Below, one piece after another: positions 47,341 to 55,942 of a stretch of 64,000 bases of DNA (position 1 is the stretch's first letter; every line of letters begins with the position of its first letter). A program made the translations under genes and the position numbers. The stretch comes from Bacteroidales bacterium (GTDB taxonomy: Bacteria; Bacteroidota; Bacteroidia; Bacteroidales; Muribaculaceae): positions 186,001 through 250,000 of the forward strand of contig SUXI01000001.1 of assembly GCA_015060975.1 (NCBI GenBank). The letters are read 5' to 3'. The notes under the pieces were generated by a model that ran no database searches, had not been told where the DNA came from, and saw nothing but the letters and a program-made list of their open reading frames with translations.

Positions 47341-47574
47341 TTAATAAGAACTTTTGTTATTATCTTTTTCCAATAAGATTTCGTCAACGAGGTAGGCATC
47401 GCTCATGTTGTGAAGATTGTTTTCAAGGTTGCTGAGTGATTTATGTGTTGCTGACTGATAGAAAATTTCTAATGCATGAGCATTGTCGATATTAAGTCTT
47501 TCGGCTAATAAACTGATAATGCGTGCATACTTCATTTGAAGTAGAGTCTCGTTTATTAATGGATTTTTCGTCAT
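47341..47574 (-). CDS. DUF3791 family small protein (second copy)
   Basis: A 77-residue helical protein with the KYARIISLLAERLNIDNAHALEIFYQSAT segment and NMSDAYLVDEILLEK, as in one branch of DUF3791. Family members are encoded next to DUF3990 genes and behave as short helical partners. It follows the DUF3990 gene after 3 bp. It may be an antitoxin or an accessory subunit; nothing in the sequence decides which. Confidence 0.6.
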   Translation of the reverse strand: MTKNPLINETLLQMKYARIISLLAERLNIDNAHALEIFYQSATHKSLSNLENNLHNMSDAYLVDEILLEKDNNKSSY

Positions 47575-47577
47575 CGT

Positions 47578-48060
47578 TTAAAAGATTTCTTCAGCAGAGG
47601 TAAAAGTTAAACAAGAGTCAACTAATTCTTGGTTAAGCAAGCATAGCTGATTATTGGGCTTTTCATAACGGAGACGTTCAAGTGCGTCTTCGCGAGGAGT
47701 AAGCCCTGCCATATATAGTTCGATAGTGTTAAAAACGCGATCGTTGGCAATTCCGCCCTCTATAATATCGTAATTGCGCCATAATTCTTCTCCTTTTCTG
47801 TTCTTTACAACAAATTCCAACCAATCAAAGTCATATTTGGGAAATTTGAGGTATCGGTATTCTTTTATGGCTTCTTCAATGTTCAACTCATAAATATTTA
47901 GCCACCGTTTTTTTGAGCGGTTTACCGGCCGGTTAGCCCAACTCACGGCTTGTTCGCGTAGGTCGGTAACGTAAAACCCATTTCCAAAATCAAGATTTTT
48001 ACGACCAATCGATGTTGATGGTTTCTTTACTATTTCGGTAGAGCCGTGGTAAACAATCAT
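47578..48060 (-). CDS. DUF3990 family protein, ADP-ribosyltransferase-like
   Basis: A 160-residue protein matching DUF3990. The ART-like motifs are YHGS (4-7), with His5 as the NAD-binding candidate, FGNGFYVTDLREQA (25-38), with Tyr30 as the stacking candidate, and a C-terminal NNQLCLLN (136-143) that occupies the position of the third ART motif. This H-Y-Q/E layout suggests an ADP-ribosyltransferase, though the catalytic Glu is not certain. It lies between two DUF3791 genes with gaps of 4 and 3 bp, a layout strongly suggesting one functional unit. Confidence 0.65.
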   Translation of the reverse strand: MIVYHGSTEIVKKPSTSIGRKNLDFGNGFYVTDLREQAVSWANRPVNRSKKRWLNIYELNIEEAIKEYRYLKFPKYDFDWLEFVVKNRKGEELWRNYDIIEGGIANDRVFNTIELYMAGLTPREDALERLRYEKPNNQLCLLNQELVDSCLTFTSAEEIF

Positions 48061-48064
48061 AATT

Positions 48065-48304
48065 TTATTTTGTAATAGATTTTGTAAAATTGGGATTGTG
48101 TTGAGAAATGTATTGTATTACTTCGTCTATAATATACGCTTTGCTTTGAGTGTGAAGAGTGGGGTAGCTTGGAAATAGAAAATTGGCAATGCCGTTGGTG
48201 CGTTGTAATTCCCTAAATATGTCAATCCCATTGCAACCTATATGGGCTGCAGTGTTTTCAATGCAGAAAACTGCAAATTCAGTGGCACGTTGTTGTTGAG
48301 TCAT
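48065..48304 (-). CDS. DUF3791 family small protein (first copy)
   Basis: A 79-residue protein of the DUF3791 type, with FCIENTAAHIGCNGIDIFRELQRTNGI and a C-terminal HTQSKAYIIDEVIQYI block, the family pattern for a short helical protein found beside DUF3990. It is the first gene of the minus-strand unit, 4 bp upstream of the DUF3990 gene. If the unit is a toxin-antitoxin system this position suits an antitoxin or regulator. No known function. Confidence 0.6.
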   Translation of the reverse strand: MTQQQRATEFAVFCIENTAAHIGCNGIDIFRELQRTNGIANFLFPSYPTLHTQSKAYIIDEVIQYISQHNPNFTKSITK

Positions 48305-48348
48305 ATGATAAAAACAAATTTAAGGTAGATTGTTTCTTACAACAAAGG

Positions 48349-48378
48349 CAAAGATACATATTTATTTTTGAAAACAAC
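48349..48378 (-). promoter_or_regulatory. Putative promoter of the DUF3791-DUF3990 unit
   Basis: Minus-strand TATCTTTG at 48349-48356 matches TAnnTTTG; a GTTG element lies 18 bp upstream. The leader to the first start codon is about 40 bases. Confidence 0.5.
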
Positions 48379-48421
48379 ATAAATTCACCCATTTCAATAT
48401 GGCTTTTTCCGTAATATCTTG

Positions 48422-48429
48422 TAAATTTG
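48422..48429 (+). promoter_or_regulatory. Putative -7 element for the SGNH hydrolase gene
   Basis: TAAATTTG matches TAnnTTTG. It sits 70 bp before the start codon, with no good -33 element. Confidence 0.45.
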
Positions 48430-48499
48430 CATAAGGAATGATTGACTTGGAGCAATCTAATCTATTAATAGAAAATTAACGTAAAAACCTGATAGACCA

Positions 48500-49618
48500 A
48501 TGAAAACAATCAATCGACTTGTACTATTGCTCATGGTGGCAATGTTATGTGGAGTAGCAGCAATGGCCGCCGACGATGAAAAGCCTATGAAGTATATCAA
48601 CGCTAAAGACCTTCGTATCATCAATCGTGGGTGGACAAATACTATTCGCGATTATGACCGTTTGCCGGCATTTCTTAAAGATAGTGTGCGTGATGTGTTG
48701 TGGGAACGCAGTCAATGCAGTGCCGGTATAGCAGTGCGTTTTGCTACCAACTCTACATCGGTGGGTGTTAAGTATCGTCTTTTGTGGGACACTCACATGA
48801 AACACATGGCAGACACAGGGTTGAAAGGAACTGACCTTTATATTCACGAAGGTGACTCGGTGTGGCGTCATGTCAACACCAACCGTCCTTATACCGACTC
48901 GCTCAAATGGTGTAAAAGCACTTATGTGTCAAACGTAGAACCTCGCATGCAAGAGTATATGGTATATCTCCCTCTATATGATGGCGTCGAAGAGCTTTAT
49001 ATCGCCGTTGACAGCGCAGCCACTATCACTTGCGGCAATCCCGAATTGATCAGCGACAAAAAGAAAATCATCGCTTACGGCACAAGTATTCTTCAAGGAG
49101 GTTGTGCTTCTCGCACAGGTATGGCGGCTACTAACATCTTGAGCCGTGAACTCAACTGCGAGATAGTAAACATAGGTATCAGTGGCGAAGGAAAGATGGA
49201 CTATTGCATGGCTCGTGCCATGGCCGACATTGCCGATGCCGACCTTTTCCTCCTTGACCCAATTCCCAACTGCACCGAGATGATGTGCGACACGCTCACA
49301 TACGACTTTGTGAACATTATTCGCAAAGCGCGCCCCGATATTCCCATTGTGATGGTTGAAGGCCCTATCTATCCTTATGCACGCTACGACAAGACTATGG
49401 GCAACTATCTCCCTCGCAAAAACGCAGCCTTCCGTCGTAACTATGAAAAATTGATGGCCGAAAACCCCAACAACCTCTACTACGTTGACTGCGTGAACCT
49501 TGACGGAGTAGAAGACGACGGCACAGTTGATGGCATCCATCTCACCGACCTCGGTTTCAAGTACTACGCCGCCAAGTTATTGCCGGTATTGCAACCCATA
49601 ATGGAATCGGTAAAATAA
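48500..49618 (+). CDS. Exported SGNH/GDSL hydrolase
   Basis: A 372-residue protein with a signal peptide ending near residue 23 (AMAA). A beta-rich N-terminal domain (about 40-185) precedes a SGNH hydrolase domain. GTSILQGG near residue 199 holds the nucleophile Ser, and DGIHLTDLGF near the C-terminus holds the Asp and His of the triad. Probably an envelope esterase acting on acetylated glycans or similar substrates; the substrate is unknown. Its C-terminal part is GC-richer than its neighbours. Divergent from the DUF3791 unit. Confidence 0.82.
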   Translation: MKTINRLVLLLMVAMLCGVAAMAADDEKPMKYINAKDLRIINRGWTNTIRDYDRLPAFLKDSVRDVLWERSQCSAGIAVRFATNSTSVGVKYRLLWDTHMKHMADTGLKGTDLYIHEGDSVWRHVNTNRPYTDSLKWCKSTYVSNVEPRMQEYMVYLPLYDGVEELYIAVDSAATITCGNPELISDKKKIIAYGTSILQGGCASRTGMAATNILSRELNCEIVNIGISGEGKMDYCMARAMADIADADLFLLDPIPNCTEMMCDTLTYDFVNIIRKARPDIPIVMVEGPIYPYARYDKTMGNYLPRKNAAFRRNYEKLMAENPNNLYYVDCVNLDGVEDDGTVDGIHLTDLGFKYYAAKLLPVLQPIMESVK

Positions 49619-49640
49619 TATTATATAATATATTTGTAAA

Positions 49641-49679
49641 AATTAATGCGCATCATATTGAATGCGCATTAATTTTTAT
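49641..49679. terminator. Bidirectional terminator between the SGNH hydrolase gene and argF'
   Basis: AATTAATGCGCAT (49641-49653) and ATGCGCATTAATT (49662-49674) form a perfect 13-bp stem followed by TTT on the plus strand. The two converging genes both end at it. Confidence 0.85.
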
Positions 49680-49696
49680 GAGATGTAATTGTGGAA

Positions 49697-50653
49697 CTAT
49701 GCGAGTTCTTCAAGAATGCGTTTCAGCACTACTTGTGCTGAGATTTCACGGTTCGCAGCTTCGGGGATAACAATGGATCGGTTGCTTTCAATAACATCAT
49801 CACTCACAATCATATTGCGACGTACCGGCAGGCAGTGCATAAAAAATGCGTTATTAGTCAACGCCATTTTTTCGGCGGTAACAGTCCATGCCCTGTCGGT
49901 AGAAAGCACCTTGCCATAGTTAGGGTCGGTATAAGCACTCCAATTTTTAGCATATACGAAATCGGCACCTTCAAGGGCTTTATTTTGATCATACTCTACT
50001 CGGGCGTTACCCACAAAAGCAGGGTCAAGCTCATATCCATGAGGATGAGTGATTACAAAATCATAATCGGTGGCGTTCATCCATTCGGCAAAAGAATTGG
50101 GAACCGCTTGAGGTAATGCTTTAGGATGTGGAGCCCATGTCATTACCACTTTGGGGCGCGGGGTCTCTTTATATTCCTCGATTGTAATGAGGTCGGCAAA
50201 TGATTGGAGGGGGTGTCGGGTTGCAGCTTCCATCGAAAACACCGGCCGACCGGAATATTTAATAAATTGAGAGATTATTTTTTCTTCATAATCATCTTTT
50301 TTCGATTCAAACCGGGCAAATGAACGCACTCCTATCACATCACAATAACAGCCCATTACAGGAATAGCCTCCAATAAGTGTTCCGGTTTGTCTCCGTCCA
50401 TAATTACCCCACGTTCGGTTTCGAGTTTCCATGCACCTTGATTCACATCGAGCACTATAACATTCATGCCTAAATTAAGTGCGGCTTTCTGAGTGCTTAA
50501 TCGAGTGCGAAGAGATGAATTAAAGAAAATCATCAAAAGAGTTTTGTTTTCGCCAAGATGTTTGTATGCAAATCTGTTGGCTTTCACTTCAAGAGCTTCC
50601 TTTACCGCATCTTGAAGATTTCCAATATCATTAACAGTTGTAAAATTTCTCAT
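49697..50653 (-). CDS. argF': N-succinylornithine carbamoyltransferase (ArgF')
   Basis: Carbamoyltransferase of arginine synthesis that in Bacteroides fragilis uses N-succinylornithine rather than ornithine. The carbamoyl-phosphate motif reads NSSLRTRLST (45-54). The specificity residue is Pro90 in GDKPEH; Pro at this place marks the succinylornithine enzyme and Glu the acetylornithine one. The C-terminal MHCLPVRRN motif is present. The 318-residue length is normal. It precedes trmD on the minus strand with a gap of 14 bp. Confidence 0.92.
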   Translation of the reverse strand: MRNFTTVNDIGNLQDAVKEALEVKANRFAYKHLGENKTLLMIFFNSSLRTRLSTQKAALNLGMNVIVLDVNQGAWKLETERGVIMDGDKPEHLLEAIPVMGCYCDVIGVRSFARFESKKDDYEEKIISQFIKYSGRPVFSMEAATRHPLQSFADLITIEEYKETPRPKVVMTWAPHPKALPQAVPNSFAEWMNATDYDFVITHPHGYELDPAFVGNARVEYDQNKALEGADFVYAKNWSAYTDPNYGKVLSTDRAWTVTAEKMALTNNAFFMHCLPVRRNMIVSDDVIESNRSIVIPEAANREISAQVVLKRILEELA

Positions 50654-50667
50654 TATTCAGTTTAAAA

Positions 50668-51345
50668 TTAGTTTATTAGCAAGTCAGGTCTTAAACGTTT
50701 GGTTCGTTCAATGGCTTGTTCATGTTTCCATTCATCAATTTTGGCCTGATGCCCCGATAAAAGTATATCGGGGACACGCCACCCGTTATATTCAGCCGGA
50801 CGCGTATATACAGGTGGCGCTAAAAGATTGTCTTGGAAAGAGTCGCTCAAGGCGCTTTGTTCGTCTCCAATGGCTCCGGGGATAAGCCGCACAATGGCAT
50901 CGGCTATAATCACCGCAGGAATCTCACCACCGGTGAGCACATAATCCCCAATTGAAATTTCTTTTGTGATGAGATGTTCGCGTATGCGATAATCTATACC
51001 TTTATAATGTCCGCAAAGGATAATAATATTGTCAAGCATAGATAAACTATTTGCCATGGGTTGATTAAATACATCTCCATCGGGTGATGTGAAAATCACT
51101 TCATCGTAATTGCGTTGATTTTTCAGCTCGGTTATCGCACGATCTATAGGCTCAATTTGCATTACCATACCCGCTTCGCCTCCAAATGGATAATCATCAA
51201 CTTTGCGATGCTTATTAGTCGAATAATCACGTAGATTGTGAACAACCAATTTCGCCAACCCTTTATCTTGAGCCCGCTTGAGTATCGAGCATCCAAATGG
51301 AGACTCAAACATTTCGGGCAATACGGTGAGAATATCTATGCGCAT
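50668..51345 (-). CDS. trmD: tRNA (guanine-37-N1)-methyltransferase TrmD
   Basis: SPOUT methyltransferase that makes m1G37 next to the anticodon. The motifs [13 protein letters not shown] at the start, GGEAGMVMQ (about 56-64), [25 protein letters not shown] and [11 protein letters not shown] are all present. The open frame runs to 51408, but the ATG at 51345 gives the family start and 225 residues. It lies 10 bp after the glgB stop, so the three minus-strand genes are probably co-transcribed. Confidence 0.95.
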   Translation of the reverse strand: MRIDILTVLPEMFESPFGCSILKRAQDKGLAKLVVHNLRDYSTNKHRKVDDYPFGGEAGMVMQIEPIDRAITELKNQRNYDEVIFTSPDGDVFNQPMANSLSMLDNIIILCGHYKGIDYRIREHLITKEISIGDYVLTGGEIPAVIIADAIVRLIPGAIGDEQSALSDSFQDNLLAPPVYTRPAEYNGWRVPDILLSGHQAKIDEWKHEQAIERTKRLRPDLLIN

Positions 51346-51355
51346 AATTAATAAT

Positions 51356-53425
51356 TTATTTCTTGCGACAACAACGGCGTTTGGGCGATTCAGTCTTTTT
51401 CTCTCCACATTTTGCTCGGGTGCGTTTCTTTTTTAACACCATTGCTGAGCGCGCCGGAAGATAAAGTTTTAGCCACTCTACCGCATGAGGTGCGTATAAC
51501 TCATCATACTGTGTGAGATGCGATACCTTTTCATCAATATTGCCGTAACCGCCAAAGTTGGGGTTATCACTTGATAACACGATTGAATATTCACCAGCAG
51601 GGGCAAGAATGCCATAATCAGAGAATGACTTATAAGGATTGAAGTTGAAAACAAACGTATAATCTCCACGCTTGAACGCTAAAACTTGGTCGTCATCTTT
51701 TTCCCATAGTTTTTCAACCGGTAGCGATTGGAAATTCTTCACTTTCTTAATCAGAGCAATCATGGCATTGTCAAAGTCGTTGAGGTAATGATATTTCAAC
51801 TCCTCGCGATCGACCAAATCCCATTGACGGCGTGCATATTTATATGACCAACCATTGCCTTCACGAGGGAAGTCAATCCATTCGGGATGTCCAAATTCGT
51901 TGCCCATAAAATTGAGATAAGCGCCATTTATAGAGGCAAGGGTGACAAGACGAATCATTTTATGGAGTGCAATGCCACGAGCAACTGTCATATCATCGTC
52001 TCCCTTAGTCATGTGCCAATACATTTTATCGTCGATGAGGCGGAATATAACCGTTTTGTCGCCAACGAGAGCTTGGTCGTGACTTTCTACATAAGAAACG
52101 GTCTTTTCATCGGCACGGCGGTTAGTTAATTCCCAGTATATCGATGTTGGATGCCAATCTTCATCTTTCTTTTCTTTGAGCATTTTAATCCAATAGTCGG
52201 GAATTCCCATAGCCATACGATAGTCAAATCCCATTCCTCCATCTTTGATTTTGGCTGCTAAACCGGGCATGCCACTCATTTCCTCGGCAATAGTGATTGC
52301 GTGAGGGTTGATTTGATGTATAAGTTTATTGGCAAGAGTGAGATACGTTATGGCGTTGGTGTCTTGACCACCATTATAATAGTCGCTGTATGAACCAAAG
52401 GCTTGTCCCAAACCATGGTTATAATAAAGCATTGAGGTTACGCCATCGAAACGGAATCCATCAAATTTAAATTCTTCGAGCCAATATTTACAGTTTGACA
52501 ACAAGAAGTTTAATACATCATTTTTACCATAGTCGAAGCAAAGCGAATCCCAAGCCGGGTGTTCACGTCTGTGATCGCCATAGAAGTATTGATTATAACT
52601 GCCATCAAGTCGCCCAAGCCCCTCAACTTCATTTTTTACCGCATGTGAGTGAACAATGTCCATAATCACAGCAATACCCAATCGGTGAGCTTCGTCAATC
52701 AAAGACTTCAACTCCTCGGGTGTGCCAAAACGGCTTGATGGGGCATAAAAACTCGACACATGGTACCCAAACGAGCCATAATAGGGGTGTTCTTGAATTG
52801 CCATGATTTGAATTGCGTTATACCCGTCTTTAGCAATGCGGGGAAGCACTAAATCACGGAACTCGATGTATGTGCCAACTCCTTCACGCTCTTGTGCCAT
52901 TCCAATGTGGCATTCATATATAAGCAAAGGAGAAACATTTGGCTTGAATTCCTCAATTTGCCATTTATATTGAGCTTCAGGAGCCCACACTTGTGCCGAG
53001 AAGATGTGAGAAACTTCATCTTGCACCACACGGTTGGCGTATGCAGGAATGCGTTCACCCATTCCGCCATCCCAATATACAATCATTTTATATAAATCAC
53101 CATGATGAATATCGTTTGGTTTGAGTTTTAATTCCCACACACCATTATCCAAGCGTGTCAAACGATATTTTGCCAACTCTTGCCAACGAGTGAAATCGCC
53201 TATCAACACTATGTCGGTCGCACTCGGTGCCCATTCGCGGAAAACCCACCCATCGGCAGTGCGATGTAGCCCAAAATAGTGGTGTGCGTTGGCAAAATCA
53301 ACAAGGGAGCCACCTTTGCCCGCAAGCTCAATTTCTTTATTTACGGCATCTTGATATCGACCGGTAATGGCTTCGGCGTATGGTTCGAGCCAAGGGTCAT
53401 TCTTAATGATGTTTAATGGTTTCAT
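51356..53425 (-). CDS. glgB: 1,4-alpha-glucan branching enzyme GlgB
   Basis: GH13 enzyme that introduces alpha-1,6 branches into glycogen. The 689 residues have an N-terminal CBM48-like module, then the catalytic barrel with [21 protein letters not shown] (Asp nucleophile), IAEEMSG (acid/base Glu) and [14 protein letters not shown]. The C-terminal beta domain ends in a long Lys/Arg/Cys-rich tail ([10 protein letters not shown] and CCRKK), which is not part of the family core. It is the first gene of a probable glgB-trmD-argF' run; glycogen genes are not adjacent. Confidence 0.93.
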   Translation of the reverse strand: MKPLNIIKNDPWLEPYAEAITGRYQDAVNKEIELAGKGGSLVDFANAHHYFGLHRTADGWVFREWAPSATDIVLIGDFTRWQELAKYRLTRLDNGVWELKLKPNDIHHGDLYKMIVYWDGGMGERIPAYANRVVQDEVSHIFSAQVWAPEAQYKWQIEEFKPNVSPLLIYECHIGMAQEREGVGTYIEFRDLVLPRIAKDGYNAIQIMAIQEHPYYGSFGYHVSSFYAPSSRFGTPEELKSLIDEAHRLGIAVIMDIVHSHAVKNEVEGLGRLDGSYNQYFYGDHRREHPAWDSLCFDYGKNDVLNFLLSNCKYWLEEFKFDGFRFDGVTSMLYYNHGLGQAFGSYSDYYNGGQDTNAITYLTLANKLIHQINPHAITIAEEMSGMPGLAAKIKDGGMGFDYRMAMGIPDYWIKMLKEKKDEDWHPTSIYWELTNRRADEKTVSYVESHDQALVGDKTVIFRLIDDKMYWHMTKGDDDMTVARGIALHKMIRLVTLASINGAYLNFMGNEFGHPEWIDFPREGNGWSYKYARRQWDLVDREELKYHYLNDFDNAMIALIKKVKNFQSLPVEKLWEKDDDQVLAFKRGDYTFVFNFNPYKSFSDYGILAPAGEYSIVLSSDNPNFGGYGNIDEKVSHLTQYDELYAPHAVEWLKLYLPARSAMVLKKKRTRAKCGEKKTESPKRRCCRKK

Positions 53426-53458
53426 TAGCCAAGGTTTTAATTATGTTTATTAATATAC

Positions 53459-53492
53459 AAACTTAATGAATTTATTCGGCATTTCTTCAATT
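53459..53492 (-). promoter_or_regulatory. Putative glgB promoter
   Basis: Minus-strand TAAGTTTG at 53459-53466 matches TAnnTTTG, and an ATTG is 22 bp upstream. The leader to the start codon is about 30 bases. Confidence 0.45.
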
Positions 53493-53578
53493 TTTGCCCC
53501 ATATTTTTTAGATTTAAGTTATGGTGATTGTCGAATTTGTGCTATTTTGAGCAGGATAAACAAAAAACGGCATATTTT

Positions 53579-53610
53579 TTTGCTCATAATAAAAACTTTC
53601 ACTACCTTTG
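53579..53610 (+). promoter_or_regulatory. Promoter of tRNA-Leu
   Basis: TTTG at 53579-53582, 20-bp spacer, TACCTTTG at 53603-53610: a textbook Bacteroidota promoter 14 bp before the tRNA. Confidence 0.75.
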
Positions 53611-53623
53611 CATTCGCAATTAA

Positions 53624-53705
53624 GCCCAGATGGCGGAATCGGTAGACGCGCTGGTCTCAAACACCAGTGGGGCAACCCATCCCGGTTCGATCCCGGGTCT
53701 GGGTA
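53624..53705 (+). tRNA. tRNA-Leu (CAA)
   Basis: Class II tRNA of 82 nt. The acceptor stem GCCCAGA pairs with TCTGGGT, followed by discriminator A. The anticodon stem CTGGT/ACCAG holds the loop CTCAAAC, giving anticodon CAA (reads UUG). The long variable arm and T-loop GTTCGATCC are present. The 3' CCA is not encoded. Several short open frames on the opposite strand are chance effects of the tRNA sequence. Confidence 0.97.
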
Positions 53706-53708
53706 CTG

Positions 53709-53745
53709 AATTAGGGGAAAAGTCATTTTCCTCTAATTTTTTATT
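53709..53745 (+). terminator. Terminator of tRNA-Leu
   Basis: AATTAGGGGAAAA and TTTTCCTCTAATT (one mismatch or wobble) form a stem with the loop GTCA, directly after the tRNA, followed by TTTT. Confidence 0.8.
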
Positions 53746-53828
53746 ATTTCCTCGTAATTCATTGGTTTGCTGAGCCATTATTATTACAATCCCATACCCG
53801 TTCATTTAAATTGATTTGGATTTTTATT

Positions 53829-53863
53829 ATTAAAAAAAGAATCTTGTCTCACGACAAGATTCT
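53829..53863 (-). terminator. Terminator of the U32 peptidase gene
   Basis: AGAATCTTGTC (53838-53848), loop TCAC, GACAAGATTCT (53853-53863): an 11-bp stem. On the minus strand it is followed by a run of seven T, so it terminates transcription coming from the U32 gene. Confidence 0.85.
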
Positions 53864-54034
53864 CTCTCAATTTATTGTAAAGTGTATACAGGGATGTGAT
53901 TATATTGTTTTATTATTTTAAATCTAAATTGCATTTTGCAATTAAAGATATGCAAATATAGTGTATAATTGCATATTCTCCAATGCTTTTAGCTAAATTT
54001 ATGTTAAATAGCTTTCAGGAGTAATAAATTTGTG

Positions 54035-55285
54035 TTATTTGTCTGTTTCTGTTGAAGCCCACCTATATAATCGGTCGCTCGGTCTAATCTTTTGATTGGT
54101 TTTTATTGAGAATCGTTCCCCTTTAATTGCTTTTTCAACAGGCTTAAGATCGACGCGTATTTCATCGATTGTCATTATGACAGCGCCTGTAGTCGGTCCG
54201 GTAATTATAATTTCATCGCCAACGTGTAGTTCTCCGCTTTCCATTTGGAATTCGGCGACACCGATATTTGAAAAATATCTTATTCCTTTCGCTACATATT
54301 GTTTAACCCTTGTCGCAGACGAACCATATTTAGCTGACCATTCCCCAAGACGTTGCCCAAGATAATATCCGTCCCAAAATCCCCGATTGAATATTTTTGC
54401 CAATCGGGAGTCCCAATCGTTTATTTTTTCTTCACAGTAAGAACCATTGCAATATGTGGCAATAGCTTCGTTGTAGCATTCCACAGCTATTTTTACATAT
54501 TCGGGTCCTCTTGCACGACCTTCAATTTTTAGTACCCTAACGCCTGCATCGATTACTTTGTTGAGGAAGTGGATTGTTTTAAGGTCTTTTGGCGACATGA
54601 TATATTGATTTTCCACATCTAGCTGCTCGCCGGTGTCGCGGTCTGTTACAGTGTAGGATCTGCGACATATTTGTGCGCAAGAACCACGGTTGGCACTATA
54701 ATTCATTTCATGTAGGCTCAAATAGCATTTGCCTGAGACTGCCATGCATAATGCTCCGTGGCAGAACATTTCAATACGAACCAAATCACCATGAGGACCT
54801 CTCACATCTTGTTCTCTTATTGCATCATAAATCGCTTTTACTTGGTCGAGGTTTAGTTCTCGAGCGAGTACCACCACATCGGCATATTGGGCATAGAATT
54901 TTACAGCTTCTATATTTGTGATATTGACTTGGGTGGATATGTGCACTTCCACGTCAATGCTCCGAGCATAGGATATTGCAGCAATGTCTGACGCAATAAT
55001 CGCCGATATGCCCGATTCTTTTACGGCATCGATGATGGCATGGCATGTATCAATATCGTTATCGAAGATGATGGTATTGACGGTAAGATAGCTTTTTACA
55101 TTGTTCTGATGGCATATAGAGGCAATATTATGGAGGTCGGCAAGAGTGAAATTAACCGATGAACGAGCCCGCATGTTTAATCCTTCCACGCCAAAATAAA
55201 TAGCGTCGGCACCAGCTTGAATCGCAGCATGAAGCGATTCGTAGCTACCTACCGGTGCCATTATTTCAAAATCTTTACGATTCAT
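54035..55285 (-). CDS. Peptidase U32 family protein (TrhP/YegQ-like)
   Basis: A 416-residue protein of the U32 family, now linked to tRNA uridine hydroxylation (TrhP) or ubiquinone hydroxylation rather than proteolysis. The N-terminal TIM-barrel start is MAPVGSYESLHAAIQAGADAIYFG. The cysteine cluster that binds Fe-S in relatives is CHGALCMAVSGKC and SCAQICRR at about residues 171-211. ANRGSCAQICRRSY is a family signature. A C-terminal beta-barrel follows at about 340-416. The ATG at 55285 is chosen over the longer frame to 55345, which begins with an unrelated hydrophobic stretch. It lies 36 bp after slyD. Confidence 0.88.
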   Translation of the reverse strand: MNRKDFEIMAPVGSYESLHAAIQAGADAIYFGVEGLNMRARSSVNFTLADLHNIASICHQNNVKSYLTVNTIIFDNDIDTCHAIIDAVKESGISAIIASDIAAISYARSIDVEVHISTQVNITNIEAVKFYAQYADVVVLARELNLDQVKAIYDAIREQDVRGPHGDLVRIEMFCHGALCMAVSGKCYLSLHEMNYSANRGSCAQICRRSYTVTDRDTGEQLDVENQYIMSPKDLKTIHFLNKVIDAGVRVLKIEGRARGPEYVKIAVECYNEAIATYCNGSYCEEKINDWDSRLAKIFNRGFWDGYYLGQRLGEWSAKYGSSATRVKQYVAKGIRYFSNIGVAEFQMESGELHVGDEIIITGPTTGAVIMTIDEIRVDLKPVEKAIKGERFSIKTNQKIRPSDRLYRWASTETDK

Positions 55286-55320
55286 CAATGTATAATATGA
55301 GCTTATATTGCTATGTATTA

Positions 55321-55899
55321 TTAATGGCAAGAGCCACAGCCACAACCATGTTCATCGCCACATCCGCACTCATCGCCGCAACCGTGGTCGCCACATCCAC
55401 ATCCGCAACCACATGTTGGGTTTAATTCTTCGGGAGTTGCATCGCGCACAACGAGGATTTTGCCATCGAACCGTACGTTATCTTTTGCTAATGGGTGATT
55501 GAAGTCCATTTTAACGGAGTTTTTAGTAACTTCAATAACAAGACCATTGATGCGGAATCCATCGGCTGTCATCATGGGTACTGATGCGCCTTTTTTGATG
55601 AATTCGTCGTCAAATTTTCCATCAACCAAGAAAAGGTCGCGATCAAGTTCTACAATTTGGTTTTCGTCGTAAGGTCCAAATGCGTCTTCTGCCTTTACGA
55701 TAAGGTCGAATTTGCCGCCAACTTCAAGTGCATAGATTGCTTTTTCCAAAGGAACAACCATTCCCGGGGTCACTCCGTAAACAAAACGTTCGGGATCGGA
55801 TTCCTCGCTTTGGTGAACAAGTTGTTGAGTTCCATCGGGTAGCACTTTATATAGGTCATAGACCATTTCCACATATTTTCCTTGTTGAATTTTTTCCAT
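55321..55899 (-). CDS. slyD: FKBP-type peptidyl-prolyl isomerase SlyD-like with Cys/His metal-binding tail
   Basis: Folding catalyst and metallochaperone of the SlyD type, 192 residues. The FKBP fold is split by an IF insert: VYDLYKVLPDGTQ and the region PGMVVPLEKAIYALEVGGKFDL, then the insert, then FNHPLAKDNVRFDGKI. The last 30 or so residues are almost only Gly, Cys, His, Asp and Glu (CGCGCGCGDHGCG and further repeats), which would bind nickel or other metals. Such tails support metal delivery to hydrogenase or similar enzymes in other bacteria. Confidence 0.93.
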   Translation of the reverse strand: MEKIQQGKYVEMVYDLYKVLPDGTQQLVHQSEESDPERFVYGVTPGMVVPLEKAIYALEVGGKFDLIVKAEDAFGPYDENQIVELDRDLFLVDGKFDDEFIKKGASVPMMTADGFRINGLVIEVTKNSVKMDFNHPLAKDNVRFDGKILVVRDATPEELNPTCGCGCGCGDHGCGDECGCGDEHGCGCGSCH

Positions 55900-55942
55900 A
55901 ATTTTTATATGTTTGTTTATATTATATTCAAATATTTATTTT

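Larger units (their letters stand above)
53706..54034. other. Intergenic stretch between tRNA-Leu and the U32 gene
   Basis: Contains the two terminators listed separately, one for each strand. The remainder is AT-rich and I see no gene in it. Confidence 0.6.

Noticed and set aside
48974-49540. 188-codon minus-strand frame opposite the SGNH hydrolase
   Set aside because: It lies wholly within a clear coding gene and has no signature; a shadow frame.
53514-53805. Short open frames on the minus strand over tRNA-Leu
   Set aside because: They cover the tRNA and its terminator in antisense; the peptide resembles spurious products often called over tRNAs.
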